A stretch of 56,319 nt of DNA from Alphaproteobacteria bacterium (lineage in GTDB: Bacteria > Pseudomonadota > Alphaproteobacteria > DSM-16000 > Inquilinaceae). The notes under the pieces are model-generated. The model ran no database searches and was not told where the DNA came from. It worked only from the letters and a program-made list of their open reading frames with translations. The position numbers and the translations under genes are program-made. The DNA lies in assembly GCA_009909005.1 (NCBI GenBank), contig JAAAOG010000209.1, forward strand, positions 1 through 56,319, read 5' to 3'. Within the stretch, counting starts at the first letter, position 1; each line of letters starts with the position of its first letter. Shown piece by piece: positions 17,783 through 27,045 of this stretch.

Positions 17783-17810
17783 TCGACGACTGCGCAAGTG
17801 CGGCACGCTG

Positions 17811-18821
17811 ATGACCTATATGCAAAAATTCCTCTTCGACACATCCTTCGATCCGGAGGATATGCGCAGAGAAGAGGAAGCCCGCCGTCAGGCCCGGGAG
17901 GCCGCCGCCAAGGCGGAGGTCGAGGCCCGGACGAAGGCCAAGGCTCAGGCCCAGGCCAAGCCGGCGGAGCCGACCTTCAGCAGGGCCGACCTCAATGCCG
18001 CCCGCGCGGAAGGCTATGCCGCCGGGGAAGAGGCGGGCAAGGCCACAGCGCTGAACAGCGTCCAGGAAAGGCTGGGGGAGGCTTTGTCGGCCGTTTCCCG
18101 GCAGTTGGGGCCGCTGGTCGAACAGAGGCGTCTGGACCAGGAGACCATGGTCGAGCAGAGCGTTCAGATTGCGCTCGCCATCAGCCGCCGGGTTCTCCCC
18201 GAGCTGGCGCGCCGCAAGGGCCTGGCGGAGATCGAGGCGCTGGTCCGCGACTGCCTGCGCGACATGAGTGAGGAGCCGCGCATTGTCGTGCGCGTTTCGG
18301 ACGAGATGCTGGACCTGATGCGGGCGCGGATCGACCCGATGGCGCAGAGCCTGGGCTTTCCGGGCTCGATCGTGCTGCTGGCCGAGCCGAGTTTCGGCCC
18401 GGCGGATTGCCGGGTCGAGTGGGCCGACGGCGGTGCCGAGAGGCTGGCGGGGCAGGTCTGGCAGGAGGTCGAAACCGCGGTCGCCCGCTTCCTCGAATAT
18501 CCCCAGTCGGTGTTACCCGGCGGCTCCGTGGCGGGCGCCCGCAGCCAGACGCATCCGGCGCCGGAGGCGCGGCCGGCTGCTGCCGGACCCGATGCCGTGC
18601 CCTGGCCGCCCCCGGCCGACGGCGACGGCGAAAACGACGCCGAAACCGAAACCGAAACCGAAACCTGGGCCGGCCCCGATCAAGGCTCCGGCCCGAACCC
18701 GGAAGAACCGCCCGGTGGTCCGGCCCTGCACCACCCCGATACCGCAGCCGGGACAGGGACGGCCTCCACGGAACCGCCCGGCACCCCGCCCGCCAACCCA
18801 GGAGTAGCGGAGCATGAGTAA
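17811..18821 (+). CDS. fliH: Flagellar export regulator FliH (FlbE-like)
   Basis: 336 residues. FliH normally dimerises, binds the export ATPase FliI and docks it to FliN. The N-terminal 140 residues are a charged Ala/Glu/Lys/Gln-rich coiled coil; a conserved globular part follows (VQIALAISRRVLPELARRKG to FGPADCRVEWADGGAERL). Residues from about 240 to the end form an unusual Pro/Ala/Glu/Thr-rich tail with an (ET)4 repeat encoded by four GAAACC units. Position between fliG and fliN matches Caulobacter flbE. No fliI gene lies in the window. Its final eight bases overlap fliN. Confidence 0.85.
   Translation: MTYMQKFLFDTSFDPEDMRREEEARRQAREAAAKAEVEARTKAKAQAQAKPAEPTFSRADLNAARAEGYAAGEEAGKATALNSVQERLGEALSAVSRQLGPLVEQRRLDQETMVEQSVQIALAISRRVLPELARRKGLAEIEALVRDCLRDMSEEPRIVVRVSDEMLDLMRARIDPMAQSLGFPGSIVLLAEPSFGPADCRVEWADGGAERLAGQVWQEVETAVARFLEYPQSVLPGGSVAGARSQTHPAPEARPAAAGPDAVPWPPPADGDGENDAETETETETWAGPDQGSGPNPEEPPGGPALHHPDTAAGTGTASTEPPGTPPANPGVAEHE
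18642..18665 (+). repeat. Tandem GAAACC repeat, four copies, in fliH
   Basis: Four perfect 6-bp units encode Glu-Thr four times in the acidic tail of FliH. In-frame copy change by slippage would leave the reading frame intact. Confidence 0.85.
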
Positions 18822-19137
18822 CGACAATCTGGCCCTCGACGACCTGGATGCGACGCCGGAACAGCAGAGCGATGGCTACAATACTGTCGCCGGCAAGGAT
18901 CTCGAGGCGATCTACGACATCCCGGTCCAGATCTCGGCCGTCCTCGGCAAGACCACCATGCAGGTCAACCAGCTGCTCAAGCTGGGCCGCGGCGCGGTCG
19001 TCGAACTCGACCGCCGGGTCGGCGAGGCGATCGACATCTACGTCAACAACCGCCTGGTCGCCCGCGGCGAGGTGGTGGTGGTCGAGGACCGTCTCGGCGT
19101 CACCATGACGGAAATCATCAAATCCGACCGGTCCTGA
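18814..19137 (+). CDS. fliN: Flagellar motor switch protein FliN
   Basis: 107 residues. The SpoA/surface-presentation domain is complete: YDIPVQISAVLGKTTMQVNQ, LLKLGRGAVVELDRRVGEAI, VNNRLVARGEVVVVEDRLGV and MTEII. FliN polymerises into the lower C-ring and captures FliH/FliI. An acidic N-terminal stretch precedes the domain. The ATG overlaps the fliH stop (ATGAGTAA), so translation is coupled. fliM is not in the window. Confidence 0.95.
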   Translation: MSNDNLALDDLDATPEQQSDGYNTVAGKDLEAIYDIPVQISAVLGKTTMQVNQLLKLGRGAVVELDRRVGEAIDIYVNNRLVARGEVVVVEDRLGVTMTEIIKSDRS

Positions 19138-19183
19138 TCGAAAGCCGCAGGGCCGGCCGTGCAACCATCGAGTGGATGACAGC

Positions 19184-20554
19184 ATGCGACTGATGATCGT
19201 CGGCACCCTGGAGGGGCATACCTCGACCGCCTGGAAGATCGCGGTCGACCGCGGGGCGGCCGTGGCGCATGCCCCGACAGTCGACGATGCGCTGAAGGCC
19301 CTGCGTGCCGGACGCGGCGCCGATCTCCTGATGGTCGATGCCCGCCTGCCGGTTTCCCGACTGCGCCAGAACCTGGAAAGCGAGCGGATCCACATCCCCA
19401 TCGTCGCCTGCGGCATCGGCAATGATGCCCGGGCGGCGGTGCGGGCGATCCAGGGCGGTGCCAAGGAATACATTCCGCTGCCGCCCGACGCGGACCTGAT
19501 CGCCGCCGTGCTGGCAGCCGTGGCCGGCGACAGCGACACGATCATTTGCCGCGATCCCGCCATGCTGCGGGTGCTGGCGCTGGCCGAGCAGGTGGCGCCG
19601 GCCGATGCCTCGGTGCTGATCACCGGCGAAAGCGGCACCGGCAAGGAGCTGCTGGCCCGCTTCCTCCACAGTCACAGCCGGCGGGCGTCCCGGGCCTTTG
19701 TCTCGGTCAACTGCGCGGCAATTCCGGAGAATCTGCTGGAGTCCGAGCTCTTCGGGCATGAAAAGGGCGCCTTCACCGGCGCCGTGGCCCGGCGTATCGG
19801 CAAGTTCGAAGAGGCCAATGGCGGCACGCTGCTGCTCGACGAGATCAGCGAAATGCATCCCCGCCTGCAGGCCAAGCTGCTGCGGGCGATCCAGGAGCGC
19901 GAGATCGACCGGGTGGGCGGCATGCATCCCGTGAAGATCGACATCCGGCTGCTCGCCACCTCCAACCGCGAGCTGGAGGAAGAGGTGAAGGCCGGCAATT
20001 TCCGTGAAGACCTGTTCTTCCGCCTCAATGTCATGACATTGCATGTGCCGGCCCTGCGCGAGCGCCCGCAGGATATCGCGCTGCTCGCCGAGCACTTCGC
20101 CCGACATTTTGCAGACGTGAATGCCCTGCCGCAGCGGCGCCTCAAGGCGGAGGTCATCGCCCGGCTCGAGACGCATCATTGGCGCGGCAATGTCCGCGAG
20201 CTCGAGAACACCATCCATCGGGCAGTGCTGCTGGCGCCGGGCCCGGAGATTGGTCCCGAGGCGATCGTGCTCTCCGGGCCGTCGCTGGCCCCGGACGATG
20301 CCCCGGCCCGGGCCGTGCAGGCGGCGGAAGCGGTCGCGGCCGGCCAGGCGGCCGGCGGGCTGGTCGGCCGGACGGTGGCGGAAGTCGAGCGTCAGCTGAT
20401 CATCGATACGCTGCACCATACGCTCGGCAATCGCACGCATGCGGCCAACATCCTCGGCATCTCCATCCGGACGCTGCGCAACAAGCTGAAGCAGTACAAC
20501 GAGGACGGCTTTGCCGTGCCGCAGCCGGGCGAGCCCGAGCAGGTCTCGCTATGA
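19184..20554 (+). CDS. flbD: Sigma-54-dependent flagellar activator FlbD
   Basis: About 456 residues: N-terminal receiver-like domain (1-115), AAA+ sigma-54 domain (about 125-350) and a Fis-type helix-turn-helix (about 405-445; HTLGNRTHAANILGISIRTLRNKLK). Walker A is GESGTGKE; the GAFTGA loop that contacts sigma-54 is intact; Walker B is TLLLDEISE. The receiver starts RLMIVGTLEGHTS and so lacks the acidic pair of true receivers, although an Asp remains in MVDARLP; FlbD in Caulobacter is likewise atypical and controlled by FliX. Expected to switch on late flagellar genes. An earlier ATG at 19172 would add four residues. Confidence 0.9.
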   Translation: MRLMIVGTLEGHTSTAWKIAVDRGAAVAHAPTVDDALKALRAGRGADLLMVDARLPVSRLRQNLESERIHIPIVACGIGNDARAAVRAIQGGAKEYIPLPPDADLIAAVLAAVAGDSDTIICRDPAMLRVLALAEQVAPADASVLITGESGTGKELLARFLHSHSRRASRAFVSVNCAAIPENLLESELFGHEKGAFTGAVARRIGKFEEANGGTLLLDEISEMHPRLQAKLLRAIQEREIDRVGGMHPVKIDIRLLATSNRELEEEVKAGNFREDLFFRLNVMTLHVPALRERPQDIALLAEHFARHFADVNALPQRRLKAEVIARLETHHWRGNVRELENTIHRAVLLAPGPEIGPEAIVLSGPSLAPDDAPARAVQAAEAVAAGQAAGGLVGRTVAEVERQLIIDTLHHTLGNRTHAANILGISIRTLRNKLKQYNEDGFAVPQPGEPEQVSL

Positions 20555-20570
20555 CATCCGAGGTGACGGC

Positions 20571-22721
20571 ATGAGCGACGAAACGCGCGTCCCGGCAGAA
20601 CGCGGCGGCGAGGGGGGCGGCGGTCCCGGGATGAGCATGCCCTCGGCCGGCGCCATCCTCGACTCCATCCTGAGGCGCGGCGATCTCGCCCTGGCGCTCG
20701 GGGTGGTCGTCATCCTGGTGGTGCTTATCCTGCCGATGCCGGCCTGGCTGCTCGACCTCAGTCTGGCGATCTCCATCACCTTTTCGGTGCTGATCCTGAT
20801 GACGGCGCTGTTCATCAGCAAGCCGCTGGAATTCAGCGCCTTTCCCACCGTGCTGCTGATTGCGACGCTGATCCGCCTGTCGCTCAATCTGGCGTCGACA
20901 CGGCTCATCCTCTCCAATGGTCACGAAGGGCCGCATGCCGCCGGCAACGTCATCGAGGCGTTCGGCAATTTCGTCATGGGCGGCAATTTCGTCATCGGCA
21001 TCATCGTCTTCGGCATCCTGATCATCGTCAATTTCGTGGTGATCACCAAGGGTTCGGGACGCATCGCCGAGGTCTCGGCCCGGTTCAGCCTGGATGCCAT
21101 GCCCGGCAAGCAGATGGCGATCGACGCCGACCTTTCGGCCGGGCTGATCGACGAAGGCGAGGCCCGGCGCCGCCGCAAGGAGCTGGAAGACGAAAGCAAT
21201 TTCTTCGGCTCGATGGACGGTGCGGCCAAGTTCGTCCGCGGCGATGCCGTCGCCGGCCTGCTGATCACCTTCATCAACGTGGTCGGCGGCATCATCATCG
21301 GCACCTCGCAGCAGGGCCTGAGCATGGGCGAGGCGGCGAATGCCTATACCCTTCTGACCGTCGGCGACGGCCTGGTCACCCAGATCCCGGCGCTGATCGT
21401 CTCGGTCGCCGCCGGCATGCTGGTCTCGAAGGCCGGCACCACCGGCACGGCGCACGAGGCGGTGTTCGGTCAATTGGGCGGCTACCCCAAGGCGCTCGGC
21501 CTCGCCTCCTTCCTGACGGTCTGCCTGGCGCTGCTGCCCGGCATCCCGATGCTGCCCTTCCTGCTGCTGGCGGCGATCACCGGCGGCCTGGCCTGGCACC
21601 TGTCGCGCAAGCGCGATCGGGAGGCCGAGGCGGTGGTCGAGCGCGACCGTCAGGAGGCGATCGCCGCCGCCCCGGTCGCCGAGGAACCGATCTCCAGCGC
21701 CCTGCAGATCGACCAGGTGCGGCTGGAGCTGGGCTATGGCTTGCTGTCGCTGATCAGCACCGACAGCGGCACGCCCGGCCTGACCAGCCAGATCAAGGCC
21801 TTGCGCCGGCAGCTGGCGAGCGAGATGGGCTTCGTCATGCCGTCCGTACGCATACAGGACAATCTCCAGCTGCCGGCGAACACGTACGTGCTGCGGGTCA
21901 AGGAAATGGAGGCGGCGCGGGCGGACGTACGGCCGAACATGCTGCTGGTCATGGACCCGCGCGGCGACAGCATCAGCCTGGCTGGCGAGGCGACGACCGA
22001 GCCGACCTTCGGTCTTCCCGCCCTGTGGATGGACCCGGCCCAGCGCGAGGAGGCCGTGTTCAAGGGCTATACGGTCGTGGACTGCCAGACGGTCATCACC
22101 ACACACCTGACGGAAGTGGTGAAAGACAACATGGCCGAGCTGCTTTCCTACGCCGAAACCCAGAAACTGCTGGACGAGCTGGGCCGCGAGCAGCAGAAAC
22201 TTGTGGCGGACATCATTCCCAACCAGATCACCGTGGCCGGGCTGCAGAGGGTCCTGCAGGCGCTGCTGACCGAGCGGATTTCGATCCGCGATTTGCCGAC
22301 GATTCTGGAAGGGGTGGCCGAGGCGTCCAGCATCACCCGCAATATCGGCGCCATCACCGAACACGTAAGGGGCCGGCTGGCGCGCCAGATCAGCAACACG
22401 TACACGAACGAGTCCGGCTTCATCCCGCTGGTCACCCTGTCGCCGGAATGGGAGCAGAGCTTCAACGAGGCGGTCGTCGGCGAAGGGGAGGACCGGCAGC
22501 TGGCGATGGCGCCCAGCAAGCTGCAGCAGTTCATCGGCACCGTGCGGCAGGTCTTCGAGCGCCAGACCCTGGCTGGGGAGAACCCGGTCCTTCTGACCAG
22601 CCCGGGCATCCGGGCCTATGTGCGGTCCATCATCGAACGGTTCCGGCCGATGACGCCGGTGATTTCGCAGAACGAGATCCATCCCAAGGCGCGAATCAAG
22701 ACCGTCGGCCAGATCGGATAA
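20571..22721 (+). CDS. flhA: Flagellar export gate protein FlhA
   Basis: 716 residues, the largest export-gate subunit. The N-terminal half carries about eight membrane helices (from LALALGVVVILVVLIL to FLLLAAITGGLAWHL) and the cytoplasmic FHIPEP loop region seen as VITKGSGRIAEVSARFSLDAMPGKQMAIDADLSAG. The C-terminal half (about 370-716) is the ring-forming chaperone/substrate platform. Start at 20571 (MSDETRVP), preceded by a GAGGTG sequence; the frame opens further upstream inside flbD but without a credible start. The flbD stop is 16 bases before this ATG. Confidence 0.96.
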   Translation: MSDETRVPAERGGEGGGGPGMSMPSAGAILDSILRRGDLALALGVVVILVVLILPMPAWLLDLSLAISITFSVLILMTALFISKPLEFSAFPTVLLIATLIRLSLNLASTRLILSNGHEGPHAAGNVIEAFGNFVMGGNFVIGIIVFGILIIVNFVVITKGSGRIAEVSARFSLDAMPGKQMAIDADLSAGLIDEGEARRRRKELEDESNFFGSMDGAAKFVRGDAVAGLLITFINVVGGIIIGTSQQGLSMGEAANAYTLLTVGDGLVTQIPALIVSVAAGMLVSKAGTTGTAHEAVFGQLGGYPKALGLASFLTVCLALLPGIPMLPFLLLAAITGGLAWHLSRKRDREAEAVVERDRQEAIAAAPVAEEPISSALQIDQVRLELGYGLLSLISTDSGTPGLTSQIKALRRQLASEMGFVMPSVRIQDNLQLPANTYVLRVKEMEAARADVRPNMLLVMDPRGDSISLAGEATTEPTFGLPALWMDPAQREEAVFKGYTVVDCQTVITTHLTEVVKDNMAELLSYAETQKLLDELGREQQKLVADIIPNQITVAGLQRVLQALLTERISIRDLPTILEGVAEASSITRNIGAITEHVRGRLARQISNTYTNESGFIPLVTLSPEWEQSFNEAVVGEGEDRQLAMAPSKLQQFIGTVRQVFERQTLAGENPVLLTSPGIRAYVRSIIERFRPMTPVISQNEIHPKARIKTVGQIG

Positions 22722-22748
22722 GCCGACGGCGAAGGGAGACCCTCAACC

Positions 22749-23759
22749 GTGCGCCTCAAGTCGTACAGTGCCCGCAGCGTTTCGGCCGCGATGGCCCAGA
22801 TCCGCGAGGAACTGGGAGACGACGCCATTATCGTTGCAACGCATGAAGAGAGCGGCGGTGCCGTCCGGGTGACGGCGGCCGTCGACCAGGCCGGCGCGCC
22901 CGACCTCTTGCCCGGAGCCGACCCGGCCGACCGCCGCCGTCTGCAGCCGGTCGCCGACACCAGCGAGATCGTCGACACCGTTTACGATGCCCTGCGCCGC
23001 CACGCGGTTCCCTCCAGCGTCAGCGACCCGATCCTCGACGAGGTCGAGATCGCCGATGCCGATACGCCGCTGGATGCCCTGGCCGCCGCCCTGTCGGCGA
23101 TCTTCCGCTTCGAGCCCTTCGACATCGGCGGCTGGACGAAGCCGATGATGCCGGTCGGCGTCCCGGGGTCGGGCAAGACCCAGACGGTCGTCAAGCTCGC
23201 GGTCCGCGGCCTGCTGGCCGGACAGCGGGTGGCCGTACTGACCACCGATGTCGAGCGCACCGGCGGCCTGGCGGCCTTGTCGGCCTTCACCCGGGCGCTC
23301 CGGCTCGACCTGGTGACGGCGCACGATCCGACCGCCCTGGCCGACGGGCTGATGACCATTGGCAATCACGACGTCATCCTGGTCGACACCGCCGGGGCCA
23401 ATCACCTCGACGCCCGGGAAGTCGCGGAACTGGCCGGTCTGGGACTGGGCGGCCGGATCGAACAGTTCCTCGTGCTGTCCGCCGGCCTGGACGCCGGCGA
23501 GGCCTGCGATATCGCGCTCAGCTTCCGCGAACTCGGAGTCGGACGGATGGTGGTGACCCGGCTGGATCTGGCGCGGCGGTTGGGCAGCGTGCTTGCGGCC
23601 GCGCATACCGCGAATATCGCCTTTGCGGAAATTAGCAATACGCCCATGATCAAGAACGGACTGGCGCCGGTCGACCCGGAACGTCTCGCGACGCTGCTAC
23701 TCGGCGGCAAGGCGACGGGTGTCGAGCGAACCGGTCAAGGAGTGGGGACCGCGTCATGA
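22749..23759 (+). CDS. flhF: Flagellar GTPase FlhF
   Basis: 336 residues, SRP-type GTPase that helps fix flagellar position and number at the cell pole. N-terminal MRLKSYSARSVSAAMAQIRE and LGDDAIIVATHEE are the FlhF signature. G1 is GVPGSGKTQT, G3 is LVDTAGA, and G4 appears as TRLD instead of the common TKLD. A GTG start at 22749 follows GAAGGGAG. It is shorter than gammaproteobacterial FlhF because the basic/linker region is short. Its stop overlaps the next start (ATGA), pairing it with its usual partner FlhG. Confidence 0.9.
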   Translation: MRLKSYSARSVSAAMAQIREELGDDAIIVATHEESGGAVRVTAAVDQAGAPDLLPGADPADRRRLQPVADTSEIVDTVYDALRRHAVPSSVSDPILDEVEIADADTPLDALAAALSAIFRFEPFDIGGWTKPMMPVGVPGSGKTQTVVKLAVRGLLAGQRVAVLTTDVERTGGLAALSAFTRALRLDLVTAHDPTALADGLMTIGNHDVILVDTAGANHLDAREVAELAGLGLGGRIEQFLVLSAGLDAGEACDIALSFRELGVGRMVVTRLDLARRLGSVLAAAHTANIAFAEISNTPMIKNGLAPVDPERLATLLLGGKATGVERTGQGVGTAS

Positions 23760-24547
23760 AGAACGTTACCATGGCCCGGGCCGAGACCATGGATACGGCC
23801 TCCGAAGTCAACACCCTCGCGGTGGCCAGCGGCAAGGGCGGGGTCGGCAAGACGTGGGTCTCGATCACGCTGGCGCATGCCTTCGCCATGCGCGGGCAGC
23901 GTGCGCTCCTCTTCGATGCCGATCTCGGGCTCGCCAATGTCGATATCCAGCTGGGCCTGATGCCGAAACGCGATCTGGCCGCGGTGCTGGACGGCACCGT
24001 CAGCCTGCGCAACGCGACCATGCGCTTCGACGAAGGCGGGTTCGACATCATCGCCGGCCGGTCGGGCAGCAATTCCCTGGCCTCGCTGCCGCCGCGCCGC
24101 CTGGCCGAGATGAACGACGATCTCGCTGCCCTGGCCCGGCGCTATGACCGGATGATCTTCGACCTGGCGGCCGGGATCGACCGCAATGTCCGGCATCTGG
24201 CGGCGAGCGCGGCGACCGTGCTGGTCGTCACGACCGACGAGCCGACGGCGATGACCGACGCCTATGCCTTCATCAAGGTCATCAACGCCATGAAGCCCGA
24301 TGCCGATATGCGGATCATCATCAACATGGCGCCGTCGCGGAAGGATGGCCAACGCATCTATTCGACCCTGCTCAAGGCCTGCCAGAGCTTCCTCAACCGC
24401 AGCCCGCCGCTGGCCGGCATCATCCGCCACGACCGGGCGGTGCGGGAGGCGATCCGGGCGCAGGTGCCAATCCTCATCCGCACGCCCAATGCCGATGCCG
24501 CCCGCGACGTCGACGCCATTGCCGAGATGTTCTGCACCACGCCATGA
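23756..24547 (+). CDS. flhG: MinD/ParA-like ATPase, FlhG (FleN)-like
   Basis: 263 residues. The deviant Walker A SGKGGVGKTWVS, the switch FDADLGLANVDIQLGL and the MinD-type FDLAAGIDRNVRHL, VTTDEPTAMTDAYAFIKV and IINMAPS are all present. FlhG limits flagellar number and stimulates FlhF. The N-terminal activator motif with DQA, by which FlhG stimulates FlhF in other bacteria, is not evident in the first 25 residues, and the C-terminal amphipathic membrane helix is weak. Overlap with flhF upstream and with the fliK-like gene downstream by four bases each. Role inferred from context and family. Confidence 0.85.
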   Translation: MKNVTMARAETMDTASEVNTLAVASGKGGVGKTWVSITLAHAFAMRGQRALLFDADLGLANVDIQLGLMPKRDLAAVLDGTVSLRNATMRFDEGGFDIIAGRSGSNSLASLPPRRLAEMNDDLAALARRYDRMIFDLAAGIDRNVRHLAASAATVLVVTTDEPTAMTDAYAFIKVINAMKPDADMRIIINMAPSRKDGQRIYSTLLKACQSFLNRSPPLAGIIRHDRAVREAIRAQVPILIRTPNADAARDVDAIAEMFCTTP

Positions 24548-26958
24548 GCCTGCCGCCCCCGTATATCCCCCTGGGGGCGAACGCGGCTGCCGCCCTGGCC
24601 GGGGGCGGCGAAGGGGCCATGGTCCGGGTCGATGTCACCCGCATGCCGGCGCAGCTGATGACCCGGTTGGCCGAGGCCGTCCGCCCCGTTCTGGTGGTCG
24701 GGGCGATTGCCGAGCGAAACCGCGACGGTACTGTCCGGCTTCGGACCCAGAGCGGCGATCTCACTTTGCGCCTGCCGGTCGAGATGAAACCCGGCCGGAC
24801 CATCAGTGTCCAGCTGCCCCCCAGCCCGGGGCTGACCGCCGGGCAGCTGGCCCGGCAGGCCCTGCAGGCGACGGCCCTGCTGCCGCGCGATGCGCTGCCC
24901 CAGGGCCTGAAAGCCGACGCTCTCGAGGCCGCCGGCCCGCGGCCGGCCGGCACGCCCGCCGTCCAGCCGGCCGCAGCCGCCGCCGGGAACGCGACCGGAC
25001 GGCTCCCACTTCTCCAGCCGGGGACGGTGCAGGCCGGCGCCCCGTCGGCGAATGCTCCGGCCAACGCCGTTGCGGTGCGGCTGCTGCAGGTGCCGGCGCC
25101 GCTGCTGGCAGGCGGCGCGGCGACGGATGCGGGCGGCGCTGACGGCGGGCTGACGTTGCGAGCAACGGTCGCCGGCACCGGCGCCGACGGCACGGCCCGG
25201 CTGTTGACCGGCCGGGGCGAGGTGCAGCTGCGGGCGCCGGTGCCGCTGCGGACCGGCGCGGTCGTCTCGCTGCAGCTGTTCCGGATTGCGGCGGCCGCCG
25301 GCGGAGCCGGGCCGGGCGGGTCCGAGCCCGCCGCGTCCGGCGGCGGCCTGCGCGCCCTGCTCCTTCTCCCGCAGGCGTCCGGCGCCGGCAGCGAGTCCCG
25401 GTCGCTTTCGGGCACGGGGCCGTCCGGGCCGTCCGGGCCATCCACGCCGTCCACGGCCTCCGCCTTGATGGCCCGGAGCGGCACGGCGGAGAGCCTCGTG
25501 CGGCAGGGTGGGCAGCCTGCCGGGCGCGATGGGGGGATGCCTCCGCGGGGCGGGCCGGCGATGCGGCTTGAGCCAGGTGTCGCGGCCGAGAGGCCGGTGG
25601 CGCCCTCGCGCGCTCCGCTGCCCGGGAACCCTTTCCAGAGCCTGCAGGCCGTCCGGCTGCCTCTGGCGGCCGCTGCGGCGGCCTATCGCGGTGCCCTGGC
25701 CGCCGGCCTGTCCACGGCCGGCGCTCCCGGCAACGGCCACGGTCCCCTGGCGCCGGCGAGGCCGCAGCCGGCCGCGTCGCCAGGGGCCGCGTCGCCAGGG
25801 ATGACGGCGGCCCGGCTCCTGCCGGCTTCGCTTCTCGCACCCCGCCAGGATCCGCAAGCCGCGCTCCGGGCTATTCCGGCGACCATCCGGCCGGTTGCAG
25901 TGGGACCCGAAGCGTCTCAGTTACCGGCGTCCCGTGGCGCAGAGGCGACGTCCCGCGCACAGTCAGCGGCGCCGTCGCTGGGTGCGGCACCCGACCGGAC
26001 CGCGCCGGCCCGGGGCGAAACGACTGCGACCCGCAACCCGGCGCCGCAGGCGGAGCCGTCGGCAGCGCGCTTGGCGACGGCCTCTTTGCGCGCCGACCGG
26101 CCGGCCGCCGCACCACCGGCGCTCGGTCGAAGCAGCCTGCCGCCGGCTCCGGCCGGCGAGCGCAGTCTCTCGCCGCTGCTGCAGGCGCAATCCGATCGGT
26201 CCGGTCCGATGGCGGGCCGGTCGCCGGGGCAGGCCGGGGGCAAACCGCCCGGTGCGCTGCCGGGCTTCCGTTTCGCCTCGCCCTTCTGGGCCGGGAGCGA
26301 GCCGCCGGAGGCCGGCCGCAGCGACCCGCTGCCCAGCCTGCGCCAGACCCTGACGGCCCTGGCCCAGGCCCAGCCCGGCCTTGCCGAGCAGGTGGTCCGC
26401 AGCCTGATCCCGCAGCCCAATGCGGCGCTGCCGGCGACCTTGCTGCTCTTCCTCTCGGCCCTGCGCGGCGGCGATATCCGGGCCTGGCTGGGCGATCGCG
26501 TCGACCGGGCCCTGGAGGGGGCCGGCCGGTCCGACCTCGCCCGCGGCCTTGCGGCGGAGTTCGGGGCGCTGTCGCGCCAGACGGCGGAGAGCCAGCAGCA
26601 GCCGCAGGACTGGCGCAGCCTGCAGGTGCCCCTCTATTACGAGGGCGAGGTCAACGCGATCCGCCTGTCGATGCGCCGCGAGCAAGGCGGCGGGCCGGAG
26701 GAGGGGGTGGAGGATGGCGAGGGCAGCCGTTTTCTCATCGATCTGTCGCTCAGCCGGCTCGGGCCGCTGCAGCTCGACGGGACGTTGCGTGCGACATCTC
26801 TGGCGCTGACGGTGCGCAGCCATCGCGTTCTGCCGCTCGCCTTGCGGCAGGAACTCGGCGCCGTCCTGGACTCCGCCTGCGGGGCCATCGGCCTGGCCGC
26901 GGGCCTGAGCTTTCAGGCCGGATCAACGCATTTCCGGCAGGCCTGCCGGCCGGATTGA
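24544..26958 (+). CDS. FliK-like flagellar hook-length protein
   Basis: 804 residues. The N-terminus has a small beta domain (TVRLRTQSGDLTLRLPVEM and GRTISVQLPP, repeated in similar form at about 200-245). A very long Ala/Pro/Gly-rich middle follows. The C-terminal 130 residues (VPLYYEGEVNAIRLSMRRE, FLIDLSLSRLGPLQLDGTL, LRQELGAVLDSACGAIGLA) resemble the FliK C-terminal Flg_hook domain. FliK measures hook length and switches export specificity, and large Pro/Ala-rich spacers fit that ruler role. The ATG overlaps the flhG stop. It ends the flagellar block. A firm symbol is withheld because the middle is low complexity. Confidence 0.7.
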   Translation: MSLPPPYIPLGANAAAALAGGGEGAMVRVDVTRMPAQLMTRLAEAVRPVLVVGAIAERNRDGTVRLRTQSGDLTLRLPVEMKPGRTISVQLPPSPGLTAGQLARQALQATALLPRDALPQGLKADALEAAGPRPAGTPAVQPAAAAAGNATGRLPLLQPGTVQAGAPSANAPANAVAVRLLQVPAPLLAGGAATDAGGADGGLTLRATVAGTGADGTARLLTGRGEVQLRAPVPLRTGAVVSLQLFRIAAAAGGAGPGGSEPAASGGGLRALLLLPQASGAGSESRSLSGTGPSGPSGPSTPSTASALMARSGTAESLVRQGGQPAGRDGGMPPRGGPAMRLEPGVAAERPVAPSRAPLPGNPFQSLQAVRLPLAAAAAAYRGALAAGLSTAGAPGNGHGPLAPARPQPAASPGAASPGMTAARLLPASLLAPRQDPQAALRAIPATIRPVAVGPEASQLPASRGAEATSRAQSAAPSLGAAPDRTAPARGETTATRNPAPQAEPSAARLATASLRADRPAAAPPALGRSSLPPAPAGERSLSPLLQAQSDRSGPMAGRSPGQAGGKPPGALPGFRFASPFWAGSEPPEAGRSDPLPSLRQTLTALAQAQPGLAEQVVRSLIPQPNAALPATLLLFLSALRGGDIRAWLGDRVDRALEGAGRSDLARGLAAEFGALSRQTAESQQQPQDWRSLQVPLYYEGEVNAIRLSMRREQGGGPEEGVEDGEGSRFLIDLSLSRLGPLQLDGTLRATSLALTVRSHRVLPLALRQELGAVLDSACGAIGLAAGLSFQAGSTHFRQACRPD

Positions 26959-26966
26959 CGCGCCGT

Positions 26967-27011
26967 CCTGGTTCTGGCCTGGTTCTGGAGTGTGCCTGGT
27001 TCTGGAGTGTG
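26967..27011. repeat. 17-bp tandem repeat, two and a half copies
   Basis: The unit CCTGGTTCTGGAGTGTG occurs twice in full (26978-26994 and 26995-27011), preceded by its first 11 bases (26967-26977). It starts nine bases after the fliK-like stop codon. Function unknown; slippage during replication is the simplest origin. Confidence 0.85.
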
Positions 27012-27045
27012 AACGTCCGCAGCCGGTCAGGGCGTACGGACGGGC

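Noticed and set aside
20400-22682. A 760-residue minus-strand frame opposite flhA.
   Set aside because: His/Gln/Asp/Arg-rich translation without any fold signature; antisense shadow of flhA.
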